Of a stretch of DNA of 64,000 bases, positions 14,482 to 23,535 are shown piece after piece (position 1 is the first letter of the stretch; the number at the start of each line of letters is the position of its first letter). The DNA is from a virus. The notes under the pieces are model-generated. The model made no database searches. It worked only from the letters and a program-made list of their open reading frames with translations, and was not told the origin of the DNA. The stretch spans positions 1 to 64,000 of the IMG/VR virus record IMGVR_UViG_3300023181_000029. The stretch is one strand, 5' to 3'. The translations under genes were made by a program, and so were the position numbers.

Positions 14482-15079
14482 GCAGGAAGACTTCAAGAAG
14501 ATGCGCTATAACCCAATGGAAGTTCCAAAGGGCACTAGTCTATTAGACCACTATCCGACGCTTAAACTTTATAAGGAGCTTGACAAAAAGGTAGTAGGGT
14601 TTGACGCTGATAAAATACTATCCTACGTTATATTCCTAATAGATGACAATTCGCCGTTCTTTAAAGTAGAGGATTTCGCGCAAAGGCACCGATTGGCCGC
14701 GCAGCAAGCCGGACTAAAGGAAACCGACATTGAAAAGCTGGATATAAAGAGTAACGTTGCCCTTAATTCGATATTCTCAGGCTATCTGCGGGTAGTAAAC
14801 AGCGATGACTTTACGTTGTGGTTTTCTTTAAAGCAGAACTTCTACAACAACACTGAAATGATACGCGATGCTACACTTGAGGGCAACGACCCCGTAATGG
14901 CGGTAAAGCGTAAACAGGAAATAGGCATAGCGCTTAAAGATTCCCTGAACACAATCCGCGACCTAGAGGCTAGATTGTTTAAGGACGAAAGAATAAAGGA
15001 TAGGGTTACGCAATCAGCAATGATAGAAATGGTTAACTGGACAGAACGTTTGGCTGACCCATCAGGCACAGTACATTGA
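14471..15079 (+). CDS. hypothetical protein preceding TerL (candidate small terminase)
   Basis: A 202-aa mainly helical protein with a GTG start. It begins FKQEDFKKMRYNPMEVPKGT, has a central helical stretch with DFAQRHRLAAQQAGLKE, and a C-terminal helix (MIEMVNWTERLADPS). It lies directly before TerL, with the TTG start of TerL overlapping its stop, which is the usual place for a small terminase subunit. No helix-turn-helix is certain, so the role is inferred from position only. Confidence 0.5.
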   Translation: MKFKQEDFKKMRYNPMEVPKGTSLLDHYPTLKLYKELDKKVVGFDADKILSYVIFLIDDNSPFFKVEDFAQRHRLAAQQAGLKETDIEKLDIKSNVALNSIFSGYLRVVNSDDFTLWFSLKQNFYNNTEMIRDATLEGNDPVMAVKRKQEIGIALKDSLNTIRDLEARLFKDERIKDRVTQSAMIEMVNWTERLADPSGTVH

Positions 15080-17199
15080 GAGAATACACGATTAGTTGGC
15101 ACCAAGGCTTAACAAAGCAAATCGGCGAGTTTCAGGTTCCTATACCTGACATGCCGGAGCCTAAAGATATTATCAACTACGGACTACCGGCGCATAAGCA
15201 GTTCTTTGTTCGCACTATTATCCCAGAGGATATAATCACACGCACCTGTTCGCTACAAGTTGAAGAAAAGTTTGTTGAGCGAGAATGGCACCGTAGGCGT
15301 AACGGCGTATGGATGTATATTAAGGGTGAAGCACATTGGCTCCCCGGCAAGTTCTACTACTTTATGAATTACTGGACGTGCGAGTATGGCGGGTTGCCGC
15401 ACTTCCGTTTAGTGCAATTAAACGTAGCTCAGTTCTGGGAAATGTGCGTAGCTGATAAAGATTGTTTTGGAATGCTACTCATAAAGCCACGTAGGGTAGG
15501 CGGAACAGAATATGCGCTATGTGATACAGCCGAACATACTACTAGGGTAGATGAGGCTAGGGCAGGTATGCAAAATATGACTGACGACGACGCGAAAGCA
15601 GATGTCACGCGTATTAACAAGGCGCTAAAGAAGATGCCTCACTACTTTTTGCCGGTAATGGCAACTCCGTTTACCTCAAAAGATAAAGTGGTGTTCGACA
15701 TACCTAGCGAGCGTCAAACTAAAGCAAAATCACAAGAGAAGTTTAAGAGAAGCGCTGAGAATAAGGGTATTAAGGTGCTAGGGTCTGAAATAATCATCGA
15801 GGCAACAAAAATATCAGGCTTCGACGGTAAACGTTTAACGCGCCACAGGTTAGGTGAGTGCCTAAAAATAGACCCCGCGCGGATGAACATTAAGACGCAA
15901 TGGAATAACGTGCGTATGTGTATCTCGTTAAATAACGGGCAAGATTTAGTAGGTAAGGGCTATTGGGAATCTACAGTAGAGCAGGCGGAGGGCGGTAAAA
16001 ACAAAGAACTAACCAACTTAAAGCAGGTTCAAGAATTATGGGAAGAATCAGACCCTATGATTCGCGATAGGAACGGGCGCACATTATCTGGCATGTACCG
16101 TCTGTTTATTGATGCATCACAAGCCGCCAAAGTGGATGAATACGGATATCCTGAATCAGAGAAAACGGTTAAATTCCTATTGCAGCAATGGGAAGACTGG
16201 ACTAAGAAAGGAAAGTTTGACGATGTTTTGATTGACCAGCGCAAAAACCCGCTCACAATAGAACACGCGCTTACTCCAAGTAACGAGCAATGCCCATTCT
16301 TACCTCAGATACTAAAAGAAAGACTAGGCAAGATATTCCAAGGATTAGACTATAGAGGCGAAACTACCGATGTATTTGGGCGCGAAGTAAAAGATAAGGT
16401 AGGGAAATTTAATCTTATCCGCGAAGGCGGTCAGCAGGATGGTCGGGTTATCGCGGTTCCTGACCCTGAGAATGGACGGTGGGAAATGCTACTAGGACAC
16501 CCAGAAGAAACCAACAAATCGACGTTCTCAAACAACGCCAAATATCCTACCAATACCGATAAGTATTGTATGGGCGTTGACCCTTACGATGACGCTACTA
16601 CTGCCTCAGTCTATCATAGGTCAAAGGGAGCCTGTGTAGTATTTAGGAAGTTTGATTCATTATTAGATGGCAACAAATACGATGTAGTTCAAACTACAGA
16701 AGGCGAAATACAAAAACCACTTGCAGGACAGTATGCGTCGTTTATGCCCGTAGCAGTCTATGTGCACAGGCACGACAACCCTAAGCATTTCTATGAAGAC
16801 ATGGTAATGACGGCTCAATTCTTTGGATGTGAAATGCTACCTGAAACTAATAAGAAACAAATCATACCATACTTCCAAGAGCGAGGTTACGGTAGTTACA
16901 TAATGTATCCACCGGGCTATATGTTAGACGGCAAAACAGTTCGACAGCCGGGGCTTGCATCTTCTACCAACGTAATAGAGGACTACATGCAAAAAATTCA
17001 AGCATACGTATCCGAATATGGCGACGCTATACATTTTGCAACGCTACTGAAAGATTTATTAATGTTCACTCCCGCCACACGTAAAAAGCGGGATTTATCA
17101 GTAGCATTCGGCTTTGCATTGATAGCCAACTCAAATCTATTTGTTCAGGAACTAGACGACGATATATCAACGTTCACCCTAGACTTCCATACTTTGTGA
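15076..17199 (+). CDS. terL: terminase large subunit
   Basis: A 707-aa protein with a TTG start overlapping the upstream TGA. A Walker A-like P-loop is at about residue 136 (IKPRRVGGTEYALCD), where the usual GK is replaced by GG; the preceding region (HWLPGKFYYFMNYWTCEYGG) is typical of long TerL proteins of Bacteroidota phages. The C-terminal RNase H-like nuclease begins near residue 498 with YCMGVDPYDDATTAS. It drives ATP-dependent packaging into the prohead through the portal encoded next. This is the packaging enzyme of this phage and differs from the orphan nuclease at 48024. Confidence 0.9.
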   Translation: MREYTISWHQGLTKQIGEFQVPIPDMPEPKDIINYGLPAHKQFFVRTIIPEDIITRTCSLQVEEKFVEREWHRRRNGVWMYIKGEAHWLPGKFYYFMNYWTCEYGGLPHFRLVQLNVAQFWEMCVADKDCFGMLLIKPRRVGGTEYALCDTAEHTTRVDEARAGMQNMTDDDAKADVTRINKALKKMPHYFLPVMATPFTSKDKVVFDIPSERQTKAKSQEKFKRSAENKGIKVLGSEIIIEATKISGFDGKRLTRHRLGECLKIDPARMNIKTQWNNVRMCISLNNGQDLVGKGYWESTVEQAEGGKNKELTNLKQVQELWEESDPMIRDRNGRTLSGMYRLFIDASQAAKVDEYGYPESEKTVKFLLQQWEDWTKKGKFDDVLIDQRKNPLTIEHALTPSNEQCPFLPQILKERLGKIFQGLDYRGETTDVFGREVKDKVGKFNLIREGGQQDGRVIAVPDPENGRWEMLLGHPEETNKSTFSNNAKYPTNTDKYCMGVDPYDDATTASVYHRSKGACVVFRKFDSLLDGNKYDVVQTTEGEIQKPLAGQYASFMPVAVYVHRHDNPKHFYEDMVMTAQFFGCEMLPETNKKQIIPYFQERGYGSYIMYPPGYMLDGKTVRQPGLASSTNVIEDYMQKIQAYVSEYGDAIHFATLLKDLLMFTPATRKKRDLSVAFGFALIANSNLFVQELDDDISTFTLDFHTL

Positions 17200-17210
17200 T
17201 GCAATAATAT

Positions 17211-17240
17211 TTTGCATTTATAAAAATATCATTACCTTTA
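17211..17240 (+). promoter_or_regulatory. promoter upstream of the portal gene
   Basis: TTTG within TTTTGCA (17211-17214), 18 bp, TACCTTTA (17233-17240). The stretch resembles the promoter before 40997 and probably starts a head-gene message. The leader to the TTG at 17257 is about 10 bases. Confidence 0.7.
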
Positions 17241-17256
17241 CTGAAATACCTTTAGC

Positions 17257-19764
17257 TTGCCGGATTATTTAGCCAATCAGTTTCTCAATACGTCTGATTT
17301 TATGGGAGGGAACCACCCCTTTCCAGACGAGAATATTGACCCCAAAAAGAAAGGCAAGGATTACTGGTTAAAAGTAGTCTACGCTACTTGGCACCTATAC
17401 CTGAACAACAGGTGCATTGTGCCGTATAATTTCCCGTCAACAGGGTTTGATGATTCGGAATATTCTATAGACGAGCAACGCGCATATGCAACCGGCAAAA
17501 TAAACGTCAACAAATACAAGCCATTATTAGCGCAACTATCTAAATCAACGCACCCTGTATTGGCTGGCAAGACCATGATGAATATTTCATGGAGGCAGGT
17601 TCCTATCATTCCTAAGTTCGTAGACATTGCCAAGGGAATGTTTATGCAGATGGATTACGACTTCGACGTTAATTCTGTTGACGCGCGCGACGTAGAAGAA
17701 AAGGAATTGCAAAAGGCGTTCTATAAAGTAGAGCACAATATAGAGTACCGCAAGTTCGTAGCGGGCATGGAAGCATTGGGTGTTCAGGTAAATAAAGAGG
17801 CCAAGGATAAGTTTGAGAGTGAAGCCCAAGTAGACCTAGCAGCAATGATGGGCATGTTTAAGGTAGCTCACGAAGCCGAACTATACACAGCGCTTAAAGC
17901 TACTATGGACGCTAGTTCATGGGACATTATTAAGGATAAGCTGTTTGAGGATTTAATATCTGTTTCCAAGACTGCTACTTGCACATACGTAGAGCCTAGT
18001 ACCCAAACAGTAAAAACCCGTTGGGCTGATATACGCAATGTCATCAGCAGGAAGTCTCCGTATGAAGACGGTCGTACTATTGACTGGATAGGCGAAATAA
18101 GATACAATGTAACTATCTCAGAACTTCGTGAGCAATTCAAGGTCGAGGAAACTACATTGCGTAAAATAGTGAAGGACTATTCGCAGATGCGGAACTGGAA
18201 CGCCACCAATATATACAATACAGTATATCAGGGGCAGTCATACGCGCAGAACGGATTCTATAGTTACGATGGATTTGGTGTTGACTTGCTTGAACTATAC
18301 TATATATCCGGTGATACCGAAAAGTACACCGAGGTATACAATAAGAAAAAAGCCAGAACCTCATTCAATAAAGTAGGTAACGATTATCAGGAAAGCGAGG
18401 AAGGCAAGAAAGACGGCAAGAAACTGAGTACCGTTCGCGAGGAAAGACTATATAAGATAGTATGGGTTGTAGGCACTGACATATTAGTAGAATGCGGATT
18501 AGCGCACGATGTACCATATCAGGACGGCAAACCAATGTTGCCTATTCAGGTCTATGATACAAAAACCGTTTCCCTAGTTTCCAGAATGATAGGGTTTCAG
18601 GACGACATAAACCTTGCTACTTATAAATTTAGAAATGCACTAGCTAAAGTGCCGCCACCGCCACGCATGCAAGTAGAGCAACGTTCTATATCGAATGTTA
18701 CGCTTGGCGGCACTAAGATGAAGGAAACGGACGTTATTAATCTGTTCGGAGAATCGGGCTTATTCCTTATGAATAGCCTGAATGACCACCGCCAACCGAA
18801 TAGCGCGACACCCGGCAGACCTGTTACATACTTACAATCAGGTATAGCAGAAGACTTCGGAATGTTTATTCAGACCATAGACCACAACATCAATATGATG
18901 CGACTGGTAATAGGCATGAATGAAACCGCTGACGGTTCTACTCAGGGCGAAAGAAAAGCAGTAAGGGTAGCGCAAATGGAAATGAATAGCACTAATAATG
19001 CTTTGTTTCCTATACAGCGTGGCTATATATCAATCTTTGAGCGCACAATGGACGTTGCTATGTGCAAGTGGCAGATAGTAGCAAGCGGCGGCAAAGAAAT
19101 AAAATACAAGGGGCTTAATCAGTCTACTTACGATATTATTAAATTAGGCGCAACACATAGTGCGCGTAATTTCGGCTTAAAGGTTAAAATCCTGCCGACC
19201 AAAGAAGAACTGAAACAATTCTTGGTGAATATCGAGAACATGTACGCAGGTCGCCAACAGACAGGACAAGGCGGTATTAGCTACGAAAAATACATCATCC
19301 TCACTAGAATAATTCAAACCGGCAACCTAGACCTTGCTCAGTTGATGGCTGTTCAATTGGTCAACAAGCAACGCCAAGAAGACGCAGAAACCAAAGCGCA
19401 GGATGTACAACTAAATGCTGACCAGCAAATACAATCAGCACAAGCCGCCAACGAAATGAAGATGGGCGAAATCCAGATGGAAATCGACCTGCAACTCAAG
19501 GCTGATATGCAGATGAAAGATTTGGATTTCCAAATGAAAGAACTGGAATCGCAACTTAGAATGCAGGAAATGATTTTGCAAAGTAAACTTGCAAAAGGCG
19601 AAATAGAAACTGTAGAGCAGTTTGAAACTATGCGCACCACTATGAAGTTAGCTATTCAGGAACAGAAGGACGCTTTAATGGCGGCAACTCAAATAAAGAT
19701 AGCTGAAATATCCGCAGCAGCTAAGAAACAAACTGCTAACAAATCGAGCAAGAAAGTTGCGTAA
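17257..19764 (+). CDS. portal protein
   Basis: An 835-aa protein with a TTG start. Length, position between TerL and scaffold, and composition fit the portal of podovirus-like Bacteroidota phages. The stem-type region includes LINLATYKFRNALAKVPPPP-like segments near residue 450 (seen as DDINLATYKFRNALAKVPP), then NMMRLVIGMNETADGSTQGE. From about residue 690 to the end the sequence is a long Gln/Met/Glu-rich coiled coil (QIQSAQAANEMKMGEIQMEI), probably the helical barrel. Twelve copies would form the ring through which DNA enters. The call is by position and size; no single motif is decisive. Confidence 0.8.
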   Translation: MPDYLANQFLNTSDFMGGNHPFPDENIDPKKKGKDYWLKVVYATWHLYLNNRCIVPYNFPSTGFDDSEYSIDEQRAYATGKINVNKYKPLLAQLSKSTHPVLAGKTMMNISWRQVPIIPKFVDIAKGMFMQMDYDFDVNSVDARDVEEKELQKAFYKVEHNIEYRKFVAGMEALGVQVNKEAKDKFESEAQVDLAAMMGMFKVAHEAELYTALKATMDASSWDIIKDKLFEDLISVSKTATCTYVEPSTQTVKTRWADIRNVISRKSPYEDGRTIDWIGEIRYNVTISELREQFKVEETTLRKIVKDYSQMRNWNATNIYNTVYQGQSYAQNGFYSYDGFGVDLLELYYISGDTEKYTEVYNKKKARTSFNKVGNDYQESEEGKKDGKKLSTVREERLYKIVWVVGTDILVECGLAHDVPYQDGKPMLPIQVYDTKTVSLVSRMIGFQDDINLATYKFRNALAKVPPPPRMQVEQRSISNVTLGGTKMKETDVINLFGESGLFLMNSLNDHRQPNSATPGRPVTYLQSGIAEDFGMFIQTIDHNINMMRLVIGMNETADGSTQGERKAVRVAQMEMNSTNNALFPIQRGYISIFERTMDVAMCKWQIVASGGKEIKYKGLNQSTYDIIKLGATHSARNFGLKVKILPTKEELKQFLVNIENMYAGRQQTGQGGISYEKYIILTRIIQTGNLDLAQLMAVQLVNKQRQEDAETKAQDVQLNADQQIQSAQAANEMKMGEIQMEIDLQLKADMQMKDLDFQMKELESQLRMQEMILQSKLAKGEIETVEQFETMRTTMKLAIQEQKDALMAATQIKIAEISAAAKKQTANKSSKKVA

Positions 19765-19780
19765 TTCAGAAATTTAAATA

Positions 19781-19788
19781 TACATTTG
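19781..19788 (+). promoter_or_regulatory. -7 box TACATTTG before the scaffold gene
   Basis: A perfect TAnnTTTG ends four bases before the ATG at 19793. The -33 region has only GTTG at 19756-19759, 21 bp away. If used, the message would be leaderless or start at the internal ATG at 19814. Confidence 0.4.
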
Positions 19789-19792
19789 TATC

Positions 19793-20803
19793 ATGGGAGA
19801 AAATAGTGCCACAATGGATTTAGTTGCCGCAGCCGTTCAACGCGCTAGTGGGCAAGAACAATCAGTTCAACAAGAACAGCAGGCTCAAGAAACCACGCAA
19901 GAACAGTCAGCTACAGAGCAGGCGCAAGAGCAACAAACTACTACTGTTACAGAAAAACAATGGTGGGAATCAGTAGAGAATCCAACAGAGTTCCTTGAAA
20001 ACGCTAACAAGTACAAAGAGATAGCCCCAAAGGTTACTGAGTACGAAGAAAAGTTAAAGGGCTACGAAGGGTACGTTAAACCAGCCAACGATTATGTAAA
20101 AGGATTAAACGACCTTTTATCGAGTGGCGCTGACGAAGGTAAGATACGTGCTTTTCAAAAGGTAAACACGGTAGCTTTCGACAAACTCAACCCCATAGAT
20201 AAGGTTTCGCTTCAATTGCAACTTGATAAAGGTTGGGATGAAGACCGCGTTCAGTATGAGTTGGGCAAAAAATACAGACTTGATCCTGACGTATATACAG
20301 AGGATGAAGTAAGTGATTCAAAGCGCCAATTACAATATGACGCTCAGGACGCTGAAAAATTCCTAGGTGACTACAAGAAAAATTTTGAGATACCAAATCC
20401 TGCCAAAGAACAAGAACAACTTGAACTAAGGGCGCAGGAAAATCTCAGGGAACTGGATAAAATAGTGCCGCAGTTTAAGTTTGAAGGAGTAAAAGTTGGC
20501 GACTTAGAATTTAAGCCAACTGACGAATTCAGCCGACAACTGCCGGAAATGACTAAGAATTTAATGATACAGTTTGGGATACCGCCGACCACGGAGGGTC
20601 TTGAAAAGGTTAGACCTGCTGTAGAAGCTGCTTACAAGGCAGCGAGCTTTGAGAATGCCGTAAAACATGCTGCTGACGAAAGGGAAAAAGCTGTACGCGC
20701 TGAATATAACAACCCGTCTAGGGACAGACGCGGTGAAGAGCAAGGACAGATAACTACCGATAATCAGAAAATAGCACAAGCGATATTGTCAATGCGTAAG
20801 TAG
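19793..20803 (+). CDS. candidate capsid scaffolding protein
   Basis: A 336-aa highly charged protein. Residues about 18-55 are Gln/Glu-rich and low complexity (EQSVQQEQQAQETTQEQS). The rest is helical with YKEIAPKVTEYEEKLKGYEG, and the C-terminus is basic (NNPSRDRRGEEQGQ ... IAQAILSMRK). A charged helical protein just before the major capsid gene is the usual scaffold, which shapes the prohead and leaves before DNA packaging. No homology is recognised; the role comes from position and composition. Confidence 0.7.
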   Translation: MGENSATMDLVAAAVQRASGQEQSVQQEQQAQETTQEQSATEQAQEQQTTTVTEKQWWESVENPTEFLENANKYKEIAPKVTEYEEKLKGYEGYVKPANDYVKGLNDLLSSGADEGKIRAFQKVNTVAFDKLNPIDKVSLQLQLDKGWDEDRVQYELGKKYRLDPDVYTEDEVSDSKRQLQYDAQDAEKFLGDYKKNFEIPNPAKEQEQLELRAQENLRELDKIVPQFKFEGVKVGDLEFKPTDEFSRQLPEMTKNLMIQFGIPPTTEGLEKVRPAVEAAYKAASFENAVKHAADEREKAVRAEYNNPSRDRRGEEQGQITTDNQKIAQAILSMRK

Positions 20804-20834
20804 GTAATAAGCCAAAACGGGATATTCCCAGATT

Positions 20835-20861
20835 TTGGGTTTTTAACACATAAAAACCCAA
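20835..20861 (+). promoter_or_regulatory. hairpin immediately upstream of the major capsid gene
   Basis: TTGGGTTTTT (20835-20844) pairs perfectly with AAAAACCCAA (20852-20861) over a 7-base loop and ends seven bases before the ATG at 20869. A competing hairpin, CCCA...TGGG then TTTTT, begins at 20827. It may end upstream messages, protect the 5' end of the capsid message, or set capsid translation. Confidence 0.6.
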
Positions 20862-20868
20862 CAAAACA

Positions 20869-22323
20869 ATGCCTTATAGTAACAACGTAAACCCTAACCC
20901 CGCAAACTCGCAAGGTGTTAGGCTTCCCGTGGGCACAGTAGGCGGCGGTGCAAACTCCGGCGCGATACTAGATGCTTACGATGAATCAATTTTCCCTCTT
21001 GACAACTTACTACAGTTGTTCCAGCAACACGGCGTAAAGCCCGGCTACCGCATGGCGCTAAAATCAGTAGGGTTCAACCTGCCGGTAAACACGCTTGGCA
21101 CAAGTCACTTTGAAACCTCATGGTACAAAAACAACGTAACCGTAGGCTCAATAGTAACCCCTGCCGCCGGTGCTGGTAATGACATGGTAATTGCTATTGA
21201 CCCTGATGATATGTGGTCTGTGCCGGTTGCCGGTAATACCCTGAGGTCTTCTTATCCAAAAGAAGGCGATGTGCTAGTATTTGACGCAGGTATAAACGCC
21301 CGTGTTCAATCTAAGAACACATCTGTTAACCCTCACCAACTGACACTTACCCCTGTACTTGCGTCTACTGACCTTGACAGCTACGTGGTTTCTGGTGGTA
21401 CTTATTTCATAAGTCACAACTCGAACCCAGAAGGCGCTCAAATGGGTAAAGGCCGTCAAACCCGCGTATTCAAATACACCAACTCTCTAGTAGAGATACG
21501 CGAAGCAGCTTTCACCTCTGGTACTGCGCTAACACTTGGCACTGCGTTCCAGCCTGTGCCGGGTCAGGATGGCACTTTCTTTATGCTAGTACAGCAACAA
21601 ACTACCCAACGCTTCGAGGATTCATGCTCGAACGCATTGCTGTTTGGTACTAACTCAAACAACGTGCAAACCGTATCTCCGGGTCTTGGATACACCGTTA
21701 ATGTACCGGATACCGAAGGTCTTGTAACATGGGCTTCATTATATGGTCATGGCGTTCAAACCAATCCGGGTTTCACCACCTTTGCAGATTGGAAAGAATC
21801 GCAGCAAACTATCGTGAACGAGCAAGTACCTACCGATACTTACTTCGCATGGCAAGGAAACAGGGCTTACACAGACGTTATAGACGTTTTGCGTGATTAC
21901 CTAGGCGACGTTGACAGGTTCGCAGAAGGCACAGGAAATGACATCGCAGTTAAAGTAGGTTTCAAGTCTATTGAGTACGGCGGCATCAAGTTCATGTTCA
22001 AGAAACTGCACGAATTTGATGATATTAAAGGTGCAGGTGGCCCCGGCTATCAGTTCACTAACTGGTCAATACTTACACCTAACTATATGGTGGAGGGACG
22101 CGACCAAGCAGGTGCAGCTAAAGCAATGCCGTCTATAGGTTACGTATACCGTTCTTACCAAGGCTACAACCGTGAAAACATCGTAAGGATGCAAGACGGT
22201 ACTGGTCTATCTGGCAAAATGGTTAACACTGACCTTGACATGCAGAAAGTAGAGTACAGCGCGAACATCGGCGCTCACTTCGGTTGCCCTAACCAAGTAA
22301 TTGTAATGGCACCAAATATTTAA
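20869..22323 (+). CDS. major capsid protein
   Basis: A 484-aa protein placed after the scaffold and followed by a strong hairpin, as expected for the most abundant structural gene. It is rich in Gly, Asn and Thr with few cysteines. It starts MPYSNNVNPNPANSQGVRLP and has a long middle with beta-type segments (GTFFMLVQQQTTQRFEDSCS) and a late NWSILTPNYMVEGRD block. Length (about 480) is typical of crAss-like and related HK97-fold capsid proteins. The call is by context; a structure prediction would test it. Confidence 0.8.
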   Translation: MPYSNNVNPNPANSQGVRLPVGTVGGGANSGAILDAYDESIFPLDNLLQLFQQHGVKPGYRMALKSVGFNLPVNTLGTSHFETSWYKNNVTVGSIVTPAAGAGNDMVIAIDPDDMWSVPVAGNTLRSSYPKEGDVLVFDAGINARVQSKNTSVNPHQLTLTPVLASTDLDSYVVSGGTYFISHNSNPEGAQMGKGRQTRVFKYTNSLVEIREAAFTSGTALTLGTAFQPVPGQDGTFFMLVQQQTTQRFEDSCSNALLFGTNSNNVQTVSPGLGYTVNVPDTEGLVTWASLYGHGVQTNPGFTTFADWKESQQTIVNEQVPTDTYFAWQGNRAYTDVIDVLRDYLGDVDRFAEGTGNDIAVKVGFKSIEYGGIKFMFKKLHEFDDIKGAGGPGYQFTNWSILTPNYMVEGRDQAGAAKAMPSIGYVYRSYQGYNRENIVRMQDGTGLSGKMVNTDLDMQKVEYSANIGAHFGCPNQVIVMAPNI

Positions 22324-22335
22324 TCAACCAAGGAC

Positions 22336-22357
22336 GGGGCGGCGTAACAACCGCCCC
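22336..22357 (+). terminator. GC-rich hairpin after the major capsid gene
   Basis: GGGGCGG (22336-22342) and CCGCCCC (22351-22357) form a 7-bp all-GC stem with an 8-base loop, 13 bases after the capsid stop. There is no T run after it, so it is probably a partial terminator or a 3'-end stabiliser that raises capsid mRNA over the genes that follow. Confidence 0.65.
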
Positions 22358-22377
22358 TAACCCTTAAAACAAGGACA

Positions 22378-23535
22378 ATGCTATACGTAGATAATGTAAA
22401 AGTATCAGCTAAAGAGCTGGAAGACAGGTTTAAAGTTACCTTGCCAAAAGCAGAGGTATTGACTTTTGAATTAACTCCAAGAAAGAGGAAATTCAGCTAT
22501 GACAACAACGTAGAGGTTCACCCGCCATCAATAAAGATAAGGAGTTATTTTTCTGCTTCTGATAACACGGGTCAATCATGCGAGATTCGTTTTGCTACTG
22601 GTTCACCGGTTCGCAAAAAAGACAGGAATGGTAACGTTGATATGGAGTTCCCAGAGAACTTTATTACGTGGTCTGGAAAGACAATGATATTCGACCCTAT
22701 CCGCGATAGAGAAAGAGTTCTATACTTGTATTTGAATGAGGCTTGCGGTAATAGCCCGTTCTGTGCTAAAAAAGACAAAGCTACTTATGCGATTAAAGAC
22801 TTTAACGCAGAGGCAGAACAAGAAAACCTAAAAGACGACTACCTGCTTGACGCACTTACTATTGTTTCTCAATTGAGCGACGAAGACTTGCGTTTCAGGG
22901 CTAAAGGCCTTGATATACATAGCGTGGACAAAATGACCACCGAACAAGTTAAAAGAGAACTTAATACCCGCGCTAAAACTAATCCGTATGAGTTTATACG
23001 ATTAATGAAAGGTAAGGAAATAAAAGTTACCGGAATTATCAGGAACGCTATCGACAAGCAAATAGTAATTGTCAAGAAAGTAGACCTGAATGATTCATGG
23101 GTGTGGAATCACGGGATACAGAAAGGAACGTTTATGTGCGTGGTTAAACCACAACACAGAGGCAAGCCTAGCGTATCACTGATAGAGTTCTTGCAAACAT
23201 CTGGCAACGAGGACTGGTACGGTAATATTATGACCGCCAATGCAGAAACTAATACCAGTTCCAATATATCGAAACTGGCTGACATGACACCTGATGATGA
23301 TATTGGCGGTGTTGCTGAGAATATAAGCGACAAAGACCATTACTCTATAGGTATAGCCAAAGGGGTGCTCCAATTGGACGGCAACACGGTATATACCAAA
23401 AACAAAGGTAACGGCGAGCGTAAAGATATAATGACGTTCAGCGAAAACGCAAAGACTGAATTTAACAACTTCATCGTTAAGCCTGAAAACGGTAAAATGA
23501 TGCGTGAAATAAACCTTAAAATAAGCAAAGCCTAA
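22378..23535 (+). CDS. head-region structural protein, unknown
   Basis: A 385-aa protein. The first 120 residues form strands (VLTFELTPRKRKFSYDNNVE; SCEIRFATGSPVRKKDRNGN). The middle is helical (DDYLLDALTIVSQLSDEDLR) and includes VDKMTTEQVKRELNTRAKTN, similar to a small DNA- or protein-binding helical repeat of the SAP/LEM kind, though weakly. The C-terminal half is mixed. It lies directly after the capsid gene, where head completion or decoration genes usually are. Confidence 0.6.
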   Translation: MLYVDNVKVSAKELEDRFKVTLPKAEVLTFELTPRKRKFSYDNNVEVHPPSIKIRSYFSASDNTGQSCEIRFATGSPVRKKDRNGNVDMEFPENFITWSGKTMIFDPIRDRERVLYLYLNEACGNSPFCAKKDKATYAIKDFNAEAEQENLKDDYLLDALTIVSQLSDEDLRFRAKGLDIHSVDKMTTEQVKRELNTRAKTNPYEFIRLMKGKEIKVTGIIRNAIDKQIVIVKKVDLNDSWVWNHGIQKGTFMCVVKPQHRGKPSVSLIEFLQTSGNEDWYGNIMTANAETNTSSNISKLADMTPDDDIGGVAENISDKDHYSIGIAKGVLQLDGNTVYTKNKGNGERKDIMTFSENAKTEFNNFIVKPENGKMMREINLKISKA

